From contig CANQOO010000001.1 of NCBI GenBank assembly GCA_947625515.1, positions 124,001 to 188,000 on the forward strand: a stretch of 64,000 bases of DNA, given 5' to 3'. Position 1 is the stretch's first letter. Every line of letters begins with the position of its first letter. The notes beneath the pieces were generated by a model, which saw only the letters and a program-made list of their open reading frames with translations, was not told where the DNA came from and ran no database searches. Source of the DNA: an uncultured Clostridia bacterium (GTDB lineage: Bacteria; Bacillota; Clostridia; Christensenellales; UBA1242). Positions 34,731 to 43,193 of the stretch are shown here, in pieces. The position numbers and the translations under genes were made by a program.

Positions 34731-35630
34731 ATGGAAAAAGAATTATTAATTATAGGTGATGAGAGGACATTTCTAAGCGAGAAGGATTTAAAAAAACTTA
34801 CTCCATATTTTACAATAAATTTTATTAACAAAAATTCATTGTCAACAAGCAAATTATGGTTTTCAAAAAACAAGAAAGTTGTTTTAATTGACCCAGACTA
34901 TATCGATTGGAAATTTCCAAATGCGATTTGGGAAAACGTTGAAAACTTGCAAGCGGTTTGCTTGGCAACGACGACTGATTCTTATATTGATACTGCACTT
35001 CTTAAAAGAAAAAATATCCCTGTTTACACAATAACAAACTATGCGACACAGAGTGTGGCTGAATATTTAATTATGCTTATGTTTTGCGTTGCAAAGAAAC
35101 TTCCTATGCAGCTTAAAAATCAAAACAAACAAGATTTTACGGATGATTTTTTGCAGTATGAGATTGGAAATAAAAAAATTGGAATTATTGGGCTGGGGCA
35201 GATTGGGAATCGTGTCTGCGAATTGTGTGAAAATCTTTGTGATAAGATTGTTTATTGGGATAGGAAGCCCAAGGATGTGAAATATGAACGAGTTGCACTT
35301 GACGAAATTTTTAAAACTTGCGATGTAATTTTTTTGACTTTGGCCATTAATTCAGAAACGAAACAACTGATAAAAGAGCCGATGCTAAAAAATATGAAAA
35401 ACACAGCTATTCTTATAAGCGGAACGGGATTTGAATTATTTGATGAAAAAATTGTCTTAAATATGGTCAAGACAGGGCAAATTTATGGATTTGGAGCAGA
35501 AATTCCCAATATGCCACTTGAAAAATATGAAGGCAATGTTATGGTCACAAGCGAATATGCTTGGTTCACAAGTGAGGCAAGCGAAAAACGAAGAAAAATT
35601 ATGATTGATAACATTTTAAAAAATAAATAA
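34731..35630 (+). CDS. D-2-hydroxyacid dehydrogenase-like protein lacking canonical catalytic residues
   Basis: A 299-residue protein with the NAD-binding Rossmann motif IGIIGLGQIGNRVCEL and the architecture of D-isomer-specific 2-hydroxyacid dehydrogenases. The usual catalytic Arg (in the ARG motif after the sixth strand) is replaced by SGTGFE, and the C-terminal catalytic His is replaced in SEYAWFTSEA. It is AT-richer than its neighbours. AGGTG precedes the ATG, and the gene lies 4 nt after the MBL gene, so all three may be one operon. A non-catalytic or altered activity is inferred. Confidence 0.7.
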   Translation: MEKELLIIGDERTFLSEKDLKKLTPYFTINFINKNSLSTSKLWFSKNKKVVLIDPDYIDWKFPNAIWENVENLQAVCLATTTDSYIDTALLKRKNIPVYTITNYATQSVAEYLIMLMFCVAKKLPMQLKNQNKQDFTDDFLQYEIGNKKIGIIGLGQIGNRVCELCENLCDKIVYWDRKPKDVKYERVALDEIFKTCDVIFLTLAINSETKQLIKEPMLKNMKNTAILISGTGFELFDEKIVLNMVKTGQIYGFGAEIPNMPLEKYEGNVMVTSEYAWFTSEASEKRRKIMIDNILKNK

Positions 35631-35655
35631 ACTGCAATGAAGCAGTTTATTTTTT
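35625..35655. terminator. Bidirectional terminator between converging genes
   Basis: AAATAAACTGC / GCAGTTTATTT with a short loop, A-run on one side and T-run on the other. It overlaps the last codons of the dnaI-like gene. Confidence 0.75.
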
Positions 35656-36533
35656 CAATCTCTTGTCTGTGCCGGACAGCAGCAGGGTGATGGATGTTTC
35701 ACGGTCGGCGATGCGAGAGCTGATTCGCTCATCATATCGCTCCAAAATGTCCGCAAGGTCCAGATTGGTGGTTATGACGGTTGGCAATTTTCGCATTTTG
35801 CGTTCGTTGAGAATCAAATAGAAATTTTCCAATGTCACATTTTTGTAAGCTGGCTCTGTGCCAAGGTCGTCAATGAAAAGCACCTGCGGCGTGGTGTATC
35901 TGTTAAGCAAATCCTCTTTTTGAGTCTTGGAAAATTCACGAAAATCTTGATTCATGCGATATGCTGTGGCGATTTTTATGACGCAGCCTCTTTGAATAAG
36001 TTCGTTTGCCATGCAGCGGACAAGATGTGTTTTGCCAATGCCGGTCGGTCCTGAGAGCAAAATGAGGTCTTTTTTGAAATTGCTCTGACACCATTTTTGC
36101 ATCAATTCATATGCTGGTGCAAGTTCGCCGCTTGTGGCCTTGGACGATGCAAAATCTTCCAACTTATCGAAGCCGCTTTCGGCAAGCAAGATTTTGGAAA
36201 TTTCTTTTTTGAGGCAAATGCACGGCTCGCCATCCACATAGCCGCGGTCGCGACACATTTTGCAGGAATAGTTCGGCTCCAAATCCTGCACGCCATATTC
36301 TTTTTTCAGATTGTCCAAATCATTTTTCAGGTCTCTTTCAGTTTGCTCAAACTGCTTGTGCCCATATGCCTCTTTGCGGGCATTTTCAATCATAATTTGC
36401 GTGTAGGCGGCGTTAAGCGTCGCAAATCTTGGGTCGCAGTAAAGCGGTTGCATCCGCTCTTCATATTCTTGCTCTGCACTTCGCCTTCTTTCGGTCAGCA
36501 CTTGCAGGGCCTTTTCGGTCACATCGTTTCTCA
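35647..36533 (-). CDS. dnaI: DnaC/DnaI-like helicase loader ATPase
   Basis: A 295-residue AAA+ protein. A Cys cluster (CKMCRDRGYVDGEPCICLK, about residues 95-113) fits the zinc-binding module of DnaI-type loaders. Walker A is SGPTGIGKTHLVR and Walker B VLFIDDLG; sensor/arginine region SSRI follows. It loads the replicative helicase together with DnaD. The start at 36533 is 4 nt after GAGGTG; the frame extends 23 codons further into a repeated segment with no ribosome-binding site. The dnaD-like gene lies just upstream, so they are probably cotranscribed. Confidence 0.87.
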
Positions 36534-36690
36534 TTTCACACCTCAATTTCTTCCAGCCGTATTCGCTGTCGTCATCAGGTCGTTTTACAACAACTTCATT
36601 CATCGGGTCGTTTTAAATTTCACACTTTAATCTCGTCTAGCCGTCTTGCAACAATCCCTTTCAGCTGGTCGTTAATAAAATTCACACCTC
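36530..36690 (-). repeat. Three degenerate copies of the dnaD 3' end / ribosome-binding segment
   Basis: Minus-strand copies of GACGAAATTGAGGTGTGAA-like sequence occur at the dnaD stop (about 36682), near 36622 and just before the dnaI start (about 36535), separated by CGACCTG-like stretches. The element contains a Shine-Dalgarno sequence. Confidence 0.55.
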
Positions 36691-38142
36691 AATTTCGTCA
36701 ATCGACTGGAAAAGTGCATTCATTTCTTCTTTTGTGTAACTCCTGCCGGTCGAGAAAGATGGTTTTTGGCTTTTTGGAGCGGCGATTTGATAGGAATTTT
36801 TCGCATCCTCCACATTTGTGATGTTTTTGTCATGGAAAGAAGAAAGAATGCTTGCAAGATATTGCATTGGCTGGTCCTTTCCAAGTGCCAGTGTGCAGGC
36901 GTAGGACAAAAGCTCGTCGCTCATCTTCCAGACTTCGCTCCAAACCTTGTATTTGTCGCGGTCGAACTGGTTCACGTTGCGAGAAAGCCCAACATTTTCC
37001 AAAATTTCTTTAATCTTCTTATCCGTGGAAAGCACGCCGGAAAAATATTCGTCCAGGGCGTTCTCGCTTAGGATGCCAAGTTTTTGGAACTTTGTCAGCA
37101 CTTTGCCCATGCCGTCCAGAGTGCGGATGCCGGACTTGAAGCAATAGTTGGAAACTTTTGCCAGCATCTCCTTTGAAAAACCTTGCCCAAGCCACGGCAG
37201 AATGTATGTATCCACCACAGGTTCAAGATTTTCGTAATAAAGCCCCAAATTTTTCACCACATTTTTGGCAATTTCCTGCGACTGGGCACTGTCCTGCTCG
37301 AAATTTTGGATGTCCTCCACCGTGAAAAGTTTGTTGGAAAAATATTTTTCCAACTTTTTGTCCAACGCTTGAAAAACATAATAGTCGCGATAGTCCTTGC
37401 GTTTCTTCATTTCTCCGGCGACATAAATCACCACATTTTCGTCGAACCCGAACGAAACAATCCACTTTTTAAAGAGGTCAAATTCGTCCATGGAAAGCGA
37501 ACGCTTCAAAGAAAGTGCCTTCAAAAGTCGGTCAATGCCAAGTTTGAGGCTGTCCATTTCGAAGATTTTTTCCTTCACTGCGGCGGCGGTGGTGATTTTT
37601 TGATTTGCCCATTCTTTCGCGACAGTGGTTATGTAAGCATAACCAATTTTGTCGCTGTTTTTATATTTCACGCAATAGTCTATGATCATCAGCATCGCTT
37701 CTTTTTCCATATGCAGACGCTCGATGATGTCATAATACTCGCGATATTCGTTTGGAGTAATCATGCGGCCACGCAAAATTTCTTGTGCTTGCACATTGAA
37801 ATTTTCATACTTTTTTGCGTTGTATTTTTTGTTGTTGGAAAGCACATCGGTCAGCGGCAAAAATCGCACCTCAAACGGGATGACGTTTATGATTTGCACC
37901 AGCCCTTGCTCTTGCCAATATGTGAAAAATTTCTCCACGTCGTCCTGCGAGAGGTGCAGTTCGGTGGCGAAACGCTCTAGGGTGTTGTCTTTGGCACTGC
38001 TGTCCTGGCATTTGTATAGCCCATAAAGATAGACACGCACTGCTTGCGGGTCGGCGAAGGGGAGATAGTTGGTCAAGAAAATGTTGTCAACTTGTGTGAC
38101 ATTGTTTGCCAACATATCGATGGAATATTTACAAAAAGCCAT
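36682..38142 (-). CDS. dnaD: DnaD domain-containing replication initiation protein
   Basis: A 486-residue protein starting MAFCKYSIDMLANNVTQVDN, with AAAGGAG upstream. The N-terminal winged-helix part (ERFATELHLSQDDVEKFFTYWQEQGLVQII) is followed by two helical DnaB_2/DnaD-type domains (about residues 120-215 and 330-420, the latter with LGRNVNQFDRDKYKVWSEVW). Such proteins help DnaI load the replicative helicase in Bacillota. It is followed by dnaI on the same strand. The frame is open upstream, but that extension lies over the promoter. Confidence 0.85.
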   Translation of the reverse strand: MAFCKYSIDMLANNVTQVDNIFLTNYLPFADPQAVRVYLYGLYKCQDSSAKDNTLERFATELHLSQDDVEKFFTYWQEQGLVQIINVIPFEVRFLPLTDVLSNNKKYNAKKYENFNVQAQEILRGRMITPNEYREYYDIIERLHMEKEAMLMIIDYCVKYKNSDKIGYAYITTVAKEWANQKITTAAAVKEKIFEMDSLKLGIDRLLKALSLKRSLSMDEFDLFKKWIVSFGFDENVVIYVAGEMKKRKDYRDYYVFQALDKKLEKYFSNKLFTVEDIQNFEQDSAQSQEIAKNVVKNLGLYYENLEPVVDTYILPWLGQGFSKEMLAKVSNYCFKSGIRTLDGMGKVLTKFQKLGILSENALDEYFSGVLSTDKKIKEILENVGLSRNVNQFDRDKYKVWSEVWKMSDELLSYACTLALGKDQPMQYLASILSSFHDKNITNVEDAKNSYQIAAPKSQKPSFSTGRSYTKEEMNALFQSIDEIEV

Positions 38143-38511
38143 GAGTTGCTCCTTTTTTCTGATGCTTTTGTGATTTTTAGGCGGCTTGGCGTAGCTTTCT
38201 TGCTGCCCCATTTTTCGTTCATCCAGCCACATCTTGCAAGTGGTGGTCAAGGTTTGCTGTTTTTGCAGGTCGATTTGCGAATTTTCAGCCGGGAAAGCGG
38301 AAAAACACTCTTTCACGACAATGATAGCACAAAGTTTGGAATTTTGACAAATTTTTGGAGAACAATTTGCAATTCTCTTTCTTTTTGGCATGCATACATT
38401 GTCCTTTCCAAAACAAAAAAAGGACGATTTAGGAATGCAGCCCTCGGGTAGCAAAATCCCAAAAACAACTTTTTAAATTTTCTGGCATGCATACATTGAC
38501 TTTGCCAAATT
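38143..38511 (-). other. dnaD leader and duplicated intergenic segment
   Basis: A segment of about 40 bp (GGCATGCATACATTG then CCAAA...AAAAAAAGGACGAT) occurs twice, near 38388-38427 and 38483-38524, 95 bp apart. Each contains a GTCC...GGAC inverted repeat. No gene seen. Confidence 0.45.
38321..38350 (-). promoter_or_regulatory. dnaD-dnaI promoter
   Basis: Minus strand: TTGTCA (38350-38345), 18-nt spacer, TATCAT (38326-38321). It implies a leader of about 170 nt. Confidence 0.6.
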
Positions 38512-38536
38512 AAAAAAAGGACGATGTGTCCTTTTT
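38512..38536 (-). terminator. Terminator after the beta-helix gene
   Basis: AAAAAGGACACATCGTCCTTTTTTT on the minus strand, split as AAAAAGGAC / GTCCTTTTT around a short loop. Confidence 0.7.
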
Positions 38537-38542
38537 AAAAGT

Positions 38543-39145
38543 TTATTGCAATGTTCGTATTTGTATTGAGTCGTTTGTCATGTTGTCAGCGATGGTTGGA
38601 TGATAACTGATTGGTGTGACCATTCCATTGATGTGAGTGTCACCGTTGAGGATAAGATTGTTTCCAAAAATTTTGGAGTTGCCGCAAATGTGCACATTGC
38701 CCAGAACTGATGATGCACCAGAAACGTTGCAGTCGCCATAAATTCTGGCACGGTTGCCGGCTGTTGAATAGCCATGGAATTTTGCGTTGTCAAAAATCTC
38801 CGCGTAATCATGCACCCAGGCATTGTCGAAGACCATTGCGTTGCCATAAATTTTGGAATTGCCAAAAATTCTTGCATGGCCAAATACTTTTGCGTTTTCT
38901 GACACAATGGCACTTTCGCCAACTCTTGCATCGCCGAAAACCATGGCGTTGTCGGCAACCCAGCATGATTTATATTGTGACAGATTTTCGGTGCTTTCCA
39001 CAAAGCCGCCTTTGGTGCCAGCTTTCACAATAACGTTGCCGGCTTCATCCACAATGTCTGAAACTGCCACAATCCTGTGCAGAATGTGGGTGGTGTAGAA
39101 GCCTTTCACTTCAATCGTTTCGGGCAATAATCTATATTTTAACAT
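38543..39145 (-). CDS. Left-handed beta-helix (hexapeptide-repeat) protein, YdcK-like
   Basis: A 200-residue protein. After an N-terminal beta-rich domain (about residues 1-60), repeated five- to six-residue units of the type NAxVFGxAxIxGNSKIYGNAMVF build a parallel beta-helix to about residue 175. It has no signal peptide and no acyltransferase catalytic His that I can assign. AAGGAG lies before the ATG, and a strong promoter lies upstream. The function of this family is unclear. Confidence 0.7.
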   Translation of the reverse strand: MLKYRLLPETIEVKGFYTTHILHRIVAVSDIVDEAGNVIVKAGTKGGFVESTENLSQYKSCWVADNAMVFGDARVGESAIVSENAKVFGHARIFGNSKIYGNAMVFDNAWVHDYAEIFDNAKFHGYSTAGNRARIYGDCNVSGASSVLGNVHICGNSKIFGNNLILNGDTHINGMVTPISYHPTIADNMTNDSIQIRTLQ

Positions 39146-39241
39146 ATTTTACTCTCCTTAGGTGATAAATTCGCTTGCCATATGGCATTTTGTTTGGGTG
39201 AGAAGATGCACAAAAAGCAATGGCGATTTAAAACCCGCGGC

Positions 39242-39271
39242 ATTATACATCATTTGAGGCGGGTTTGTCAA
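39242..39271 (-). promoter_or_regulatory. Promoter of the beta-helix gene
   Basis: Minus strand: TTGACA (39271-39266), 18-nt spacer, TATAAT (39247-39242). Confidence 0.8.
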
Positions 39272-39513
39272 ACTTTTTTTCGTCGTGAAAAAAATTGAGG
39301 CAATTATGGCCTTGTTTGGCACAAGAAATGAATGGGAGAATGTTGGGACGCTAAAAGCTTGGCACCAACATGCGAAATGTGGGGCATAAAAGTGATTTTG
39401 TATCATGATGAAAACAAAATTTATTGGACGAGAATGTGGAATGTGCGTCTGAGATTGCAGAAAGCGGGTGTAAGTTTGTGCAAATTTGCCTTGGCAGATG
39501 AATATCATATGAT
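39272..39513. other. Gap before the M1 peptidase gene
   Basis: No gene recognised. A TATCAT/TATGAT -10-like motif (39503-39512) touches the next start codon, which has no ribosome-binding site. Confidence 0.3.
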
Positions 39514-41043
39514 ATGAAAAGAAAAAGTGTTACAAAAAATAGAACCGCCTTGCTTTGTGCTGTCATTTTGCTTTCCGTTTGCTTTTTGCCGTTGCTGCTT
39601 TGTGGATGCGGGCAGCAAGATGAGCGGCTCAATTTTTATACCATCGAAGCTGTCTTTGACGACGAGCAGAAGTCGCTGACATGCTCTCAGCGGCTGGAAT
39701 ATGTCAACGCTACGGACAACGCTTTGGACAAGGTGTGCTTCTTTTTGTATGCCAACGCCTTCAACGAAGGACAAAAAGCGGTGCCAAATTCCTATCTTGA
39801 CCGAGCATATCCGCATGAGGCAAGTTTTGGCGGGATTGACGTTCGCGGCGTGAGCGTGGACGGCGTGCAGGCGGAGTTTCTGGTCTGCGACGGCGGAAAT
39901 ATTCTGACGGTGTCGCTGCAAAATCAACTTTTCCCGGACGAGTGCGTGACGATTGAAATGGAATATGTTGTGCGGCTTGCCAACATCCGCCACCGATTGG
40001 GATATGGCGACAGCACAATCAATTTTGGCAATTTTTTCCCGATTGCATGTGTGTATGAAAACGGCTTTGTCAAAAACGATTTCTCCACAAGTGGCGACCC
40101 GTTTTACAGCGAGGTCGCAAATTTTGAGGTGAAAATCTCTTATCCTGACAAATATATCCTTGCTTCCACCGGAATGCAAACATTGAACGAAGAAAACCTT
40201 GACGGCACATTGCCACAGTCTCTGGCAGCGGGGAACATTAAAACCACCATTTGTAAAGCAGAAAAAGTGAGGGATTTTTGTTTTGTGCTTTCAGAAAAAT
40301 TCTCCGTTCTGAGCGAAAAGGTGGGGGATGTGGATGTAAATTATTTTTATTATGATGACGCCCAGGCAAGTCATCATTTGGAAACGGCAAAAAAGGCTAT
40401 TTCAACTTTTTGCGACCTGTTTGGCGAATATCCATATTCGCAGTTTTCAGTTGTGAAGGCAGATTTTTGCTTCGGGGGGATGGAATATCCAAACTTGGTG
40501 CTGATTGCCGATGATTTGCTGGAAGAGGATGTGGACTATGTCATCACGCACGAAACCGCTCATCAGTGGTGGTATGGCCTTGTGGGCAACAACGAGTTTG
40601 AAAATGCCTGGGTGGATGAGGGGCTGACGGAGTTTTCGTGTGCGTTGTTTTTTGAGCAGCATCCAGAATATGGCATTTCCTATCAGCAAATCATGGACGG
40701 GGCGACGCAGACATACAAAACCTTTGTGCGGACGTATGCGGGGGTGTATGAAGGCACGGGCAAGGTTTTTGACGAAAGCATGAACCGCACGCTGACCCAA
40801 TTTGCCACCGAGCCGGAATATGTAAACTTGACATACACAAAAGGCATGCTGATGTTTGATAGCATTCGAAGCACAATGAGCGACCGCAAATTCTTTAAGT
40901 GTTTGCAAAACTATTTTGAAGATTATAAATTTAAAAATTCCTCAGCCGAAAAGTTGACAGAAAGTTTTTCAGAAAGCTCTCACATCAACATGAAAAAATT
41001 TATCACCGCCTGGACAAATGGGCAGACGGTGATTGGTGGATAA
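39514..41043 (+). CDS. M1-family metallopeptidase lipoprotein
   Basis: A 509-residue exported zinc peptidase. A basic N-terminus and hydrophobic stretch end in the lipobox LLCGC (Cys near residue 32), so it should be a membrane-anchored lipoprotein. The catalytic site is HETAHQWW followed by the third ligand Glu in NAWVDEGLTEFS, with FGGMEYPNL at the substrate-binding GAMEN position. Family members trim N-terminal residues from peptides. The ATG follows a -10-like element with no Shine-Dalgarno, suggesting a leaderless mRNA. It is transcribed alone. Confidence 0.88.
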   Translation: MKRKSVTKNRTALLCAVILLSVCFLPLLLCGCGQQDERLNFYTIEAVFDDEQKSLTCSQRLEYVNATDNALDKVCFFLYANAFNEGQKAVPNSYLDRAYPHEASFGGIDVRGVSVDGVQAEFLVCDGGNILTVSLQNQLFPDECVTIEMEYVVRLANIRHRLGYGDSTINFGNFFPIACVYENGFVKNDFSTSGDPFYSEVANFEVKISYPDKYILASTGMQTLNEENLDGTLPQSLAAGNIKTTICKAEKVRDFCFVLSEKFSVLSEKVGDVDVNYFYYDDAQASHHLETAKKAISTFCDLFGEYPYSQFSVVKADFCFGGMEYPNLVLIADDLLEEDVDYVITHETAHQWWYGLVGNNEFENAWVDEGLTEFSCALFFEQHPEYGISYQQIMDGATQTYKTFVRTYAGVYEGTGKVFDESMNRTLTQFATEPEYVNLTYTKGMLMFDSIRSTMSDRKFFKCLQNYFEDYKFKNSSAEKLTESFSESSHINMKKFITAWTNGQTVIGG

Positions 41044-41171
41044 AAACTTTAATTTGTTTAATTATAGGCAACTTTCTTGCATGAAATTATTATTCAAATT
41101 GAAGCAAAAAAATGCAAAAAATTTAAAAAGTGCAAAAAAGCCGCAAATTTAGGCGATTTTAGAAAATTTGT

Positions 41172-41240
41172 CACAAATTTATGCCAAAATTTCGCTAAAC
41201 TTATGCCAATATTTCACAAATTTATGCCAAAACCTCGCCG
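41172..41240 (-). repeat. Three 23-bp tandem copies at the 3' end of the GT2 gene
   Basis: Units of CAAATTTATGCCAAAATTTC type. The one at 41218-41240 contains the last codons and stop of the glycosyltransferase gene, and two more copies lie downstream of it. Confidence 0.65.
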
Positions 41241-42658
41241 AAATTGACGCTCTCTTGTGAGCAGGCGTACATTTCTTCGCTTTGATTGTGCGTCAAGAAT
41301 GGCTTCATGATGTGAGAACTTTTCAAAATGCCGTGATTTTCCTCATTTTTAAGCTGCTGCAATGTGCGGGCAAGTTTGCTTTCTTGTGCGGCTGTGTTTT
41401 CGACGGCGTGAGTGTGGGCGATTGGCTTCCACTCCACTTCTTTTTTCAGCATTGATTGGAAAACGATTGGCACATACATCGCACTGAAAATTGGAAACAT
41501 GATGCAGCAAACAAGTGCGTTCCAGACAGTGATGTTGGAGTGTCTCCTTTCCGCAAACAGCATGAGGGCGGCGTAGAGGACAAAGAAAAGATAAAGCGAA
41601 CCTGAAGTGGCGGCAAATGCCACCCAAAAGTTTATGGCAAACGGGCTGCTGTGTGCTGAGCAGATGATGCCCAAAACCAGATTGAATGCGGCATAAACGA
41701 TTGTTGTGACAAGCACGCAAACAATAGGGAAAATGTTGACGAAATATTCATATTTTGTCAGACGACTTTCTTGGTCTTGCATCATTCCTTTGAAAAATTT
41801 TGCATGATATTTTCTTTGAACGGTGCGATAGCCTTTCACCCAACGCAGACGCTGATTCCAGGAGGCCTTCAATTTCACCGGCTGCTCGTCAAGAAACACG
41901 GCGTTCTCGTTGTAGGTGCATTTCAGGTCGCTAACAATGCAATGCATGGAAAATTCAATATCCTCAGTCAGCTCAAAAAATTTCCAGCCGCCAATGTCCT
42001 CCAAAACCCTGCTTGCCACATAAAAGCCAGTGCCGCTGAGCACAACTTTTTCGTTGATTCTTGCACGTGCCTTGTTTTGAAAGGTGTTAATCATCGAAAA
42101 GGTGATGGCACTGTTGCTGGCAATCCAGCCGTCGTTCCAGTTTTTGCTGTTGCGATAGCCTACTGCCACATCATAGCCGGCGTCATAACACTTGTTCATC
42201 TCTGAAATGAAATTTTTGGACAAAATGTTGTCGGCGTCACAAACAAAAAATGCCTCATATGTTTTGCCAGACTGGAAAATTTCTCTCACAACCTCTTCTA
42301 GAGCGTGACCTTTGCCTTTAAGTTCAAGATGCTGCCTGACAAAAACGTGGGTGTTTGGATATCTTTTCGCAATGGCACAGGTCGGGTCGTCTTCACGCTC
42401 CACAATCACATATGTGTCCAGAAGTGAGTGGTCATAGTCTTGGTCTTTGATGGAATTAAGAATGCCCTCAATCACCCTGCTTTCGTTGCGTGCGGGGATG
42501 AGGATGGCATATTTATGATTTTTCTTTGCTTCGGGAAATTTCTTTGGCGGCAAGAGTCCATAAATATGATAGACAATTCTTTGCATCAGAAGCAGAATGC
42601 TGATGCCAAGACAGATATAAAAGACGATGTTTGCGACGTGAAAAATTTCGCTATACAT
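41222..42658 (-). CDS. Family 2 glycosyltransferase, membrane-bound
   Basis: A 478-residue processive-type GT2. One N-terminal transmembrane helix (about residues 8-28) is followed by the catalytic domain: LIPARNESRVIEG, VCDADN (DxD), the TED of ELTEDIEFS and QRLRW (QxxRW). Three or four C-terminal transmembrane segments follow. This layout is that of polysaccharide synthases such as cellulose or poly-GlcNAc synthases; the product is not predictable. The start at 42658 is preceded by TTGGAG. It has its own promoter with an adjacent perfect palindrome. Confidence 0.88.
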   Translation of the reverse strand: MYSEIFHVANIVFYICLGISILLLMQRIVYHIYGLLPPKKFPEAKKNHKYAILIPARNESRVIEGILNSIKDQDYDHSLLDTYVIVEREDDPTCAIAKRYPNTHVFVRQHLELKGKGHALEEVVREIFQSGKTYEAFFVCDADNILSKNFISEMNKCYDAGYDVAVGYRNSKNWNDGWIASNSAITFSMINTFQNKARARINEKVVLSGTGFYVASRVLEDIGGWKFFELTEDIEFSMHCIVSDLKCTYNENAVFLDEQPVKLKASWNQRLRWVKGYRTVQRKYHAKFFKGMMQDQESRLTKYEYFVNIFPIVCVLVTTIVYAAFNLVLGIICSAHSSPFAINFWVAFAATSGSLYLFFVLYAALMLFAERRHSNITVWNALVCCIMFPIFSAMYVPIVFQSMLKKEVEWKPIAHTHAVENTAAQESKLARTLQQLKNEENHGILKSSHIMKPFLTHNQSEEMYACSQESVNFGEVLA

Positions 42659-42871
42659 AATTTTCTCCAATTTTGTCTCAAATTCAATCATTTGTGTGTT
42701 TTAACGCCACAGTTTTATTGTTGGCAAAGCCCAGCGTTTTACAAATTTTTTGTGTTCGAATTGCTTGCAAATGATTTTGCGTTTTTATATTTTTCGTTTA
42801 ATTTGTGATTTTTAGTCATAAAATGGCGAATATTTGAAAATTTTGCAATTTTGTGACTGAAATTTTCATGC

Positions 42872-42942
42872 GATGGACAATTGTCCATCCATGCAGCACT
42901 TCTTATACAATTATTTTAGCACACATAAGCGGACTTTGTAAA
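42872..42942 (-). promoter_or_regulatory. GT2 promoter with 18-bp palindrome
   Basis: Minus strand: TTTACA (42942-42937), 18-nt spacer, TAAAAT (42918-42913). A perfect palindrome GATGGACAATTGTCCATC (42889-42872) sits about 25 nt after the -10, where an operator or start-site hairpin would act. The rest of the 535-nt gap (42659-43193) is AT-rich with no gene seen. Confidence 0.5.
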
Positions 42943-43193
42943 GAAATTGCTTGTAATTACTTAAAAAATTTTAAATTTTTTCCATTTATAATTTTAATTG
43001 CAAGAAAATCATCCTTGAAGGGTGGATTTTTGGAATCTTCGCGAAAATAAATTATGGCAAAAATTGCACAAATATCCAAATTAATTTAAAAAAGTGGAGA
43101 TTTTTCAACAATAGTTCAAATTCAAAACAGCGAAAAGTTGTGCAAGTTGTGATATATTTTTCTTCGTTGGGCAAAATAAAACAAGAGGTGCAT

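Noticed and set aside
38143..38454. N-terminal extension of the DnaD-like protein
   Set aside because: It spans the promoter and duplicated terminator; the ATG at 38142 has a strong ribosome-binding site and fits the domain start.
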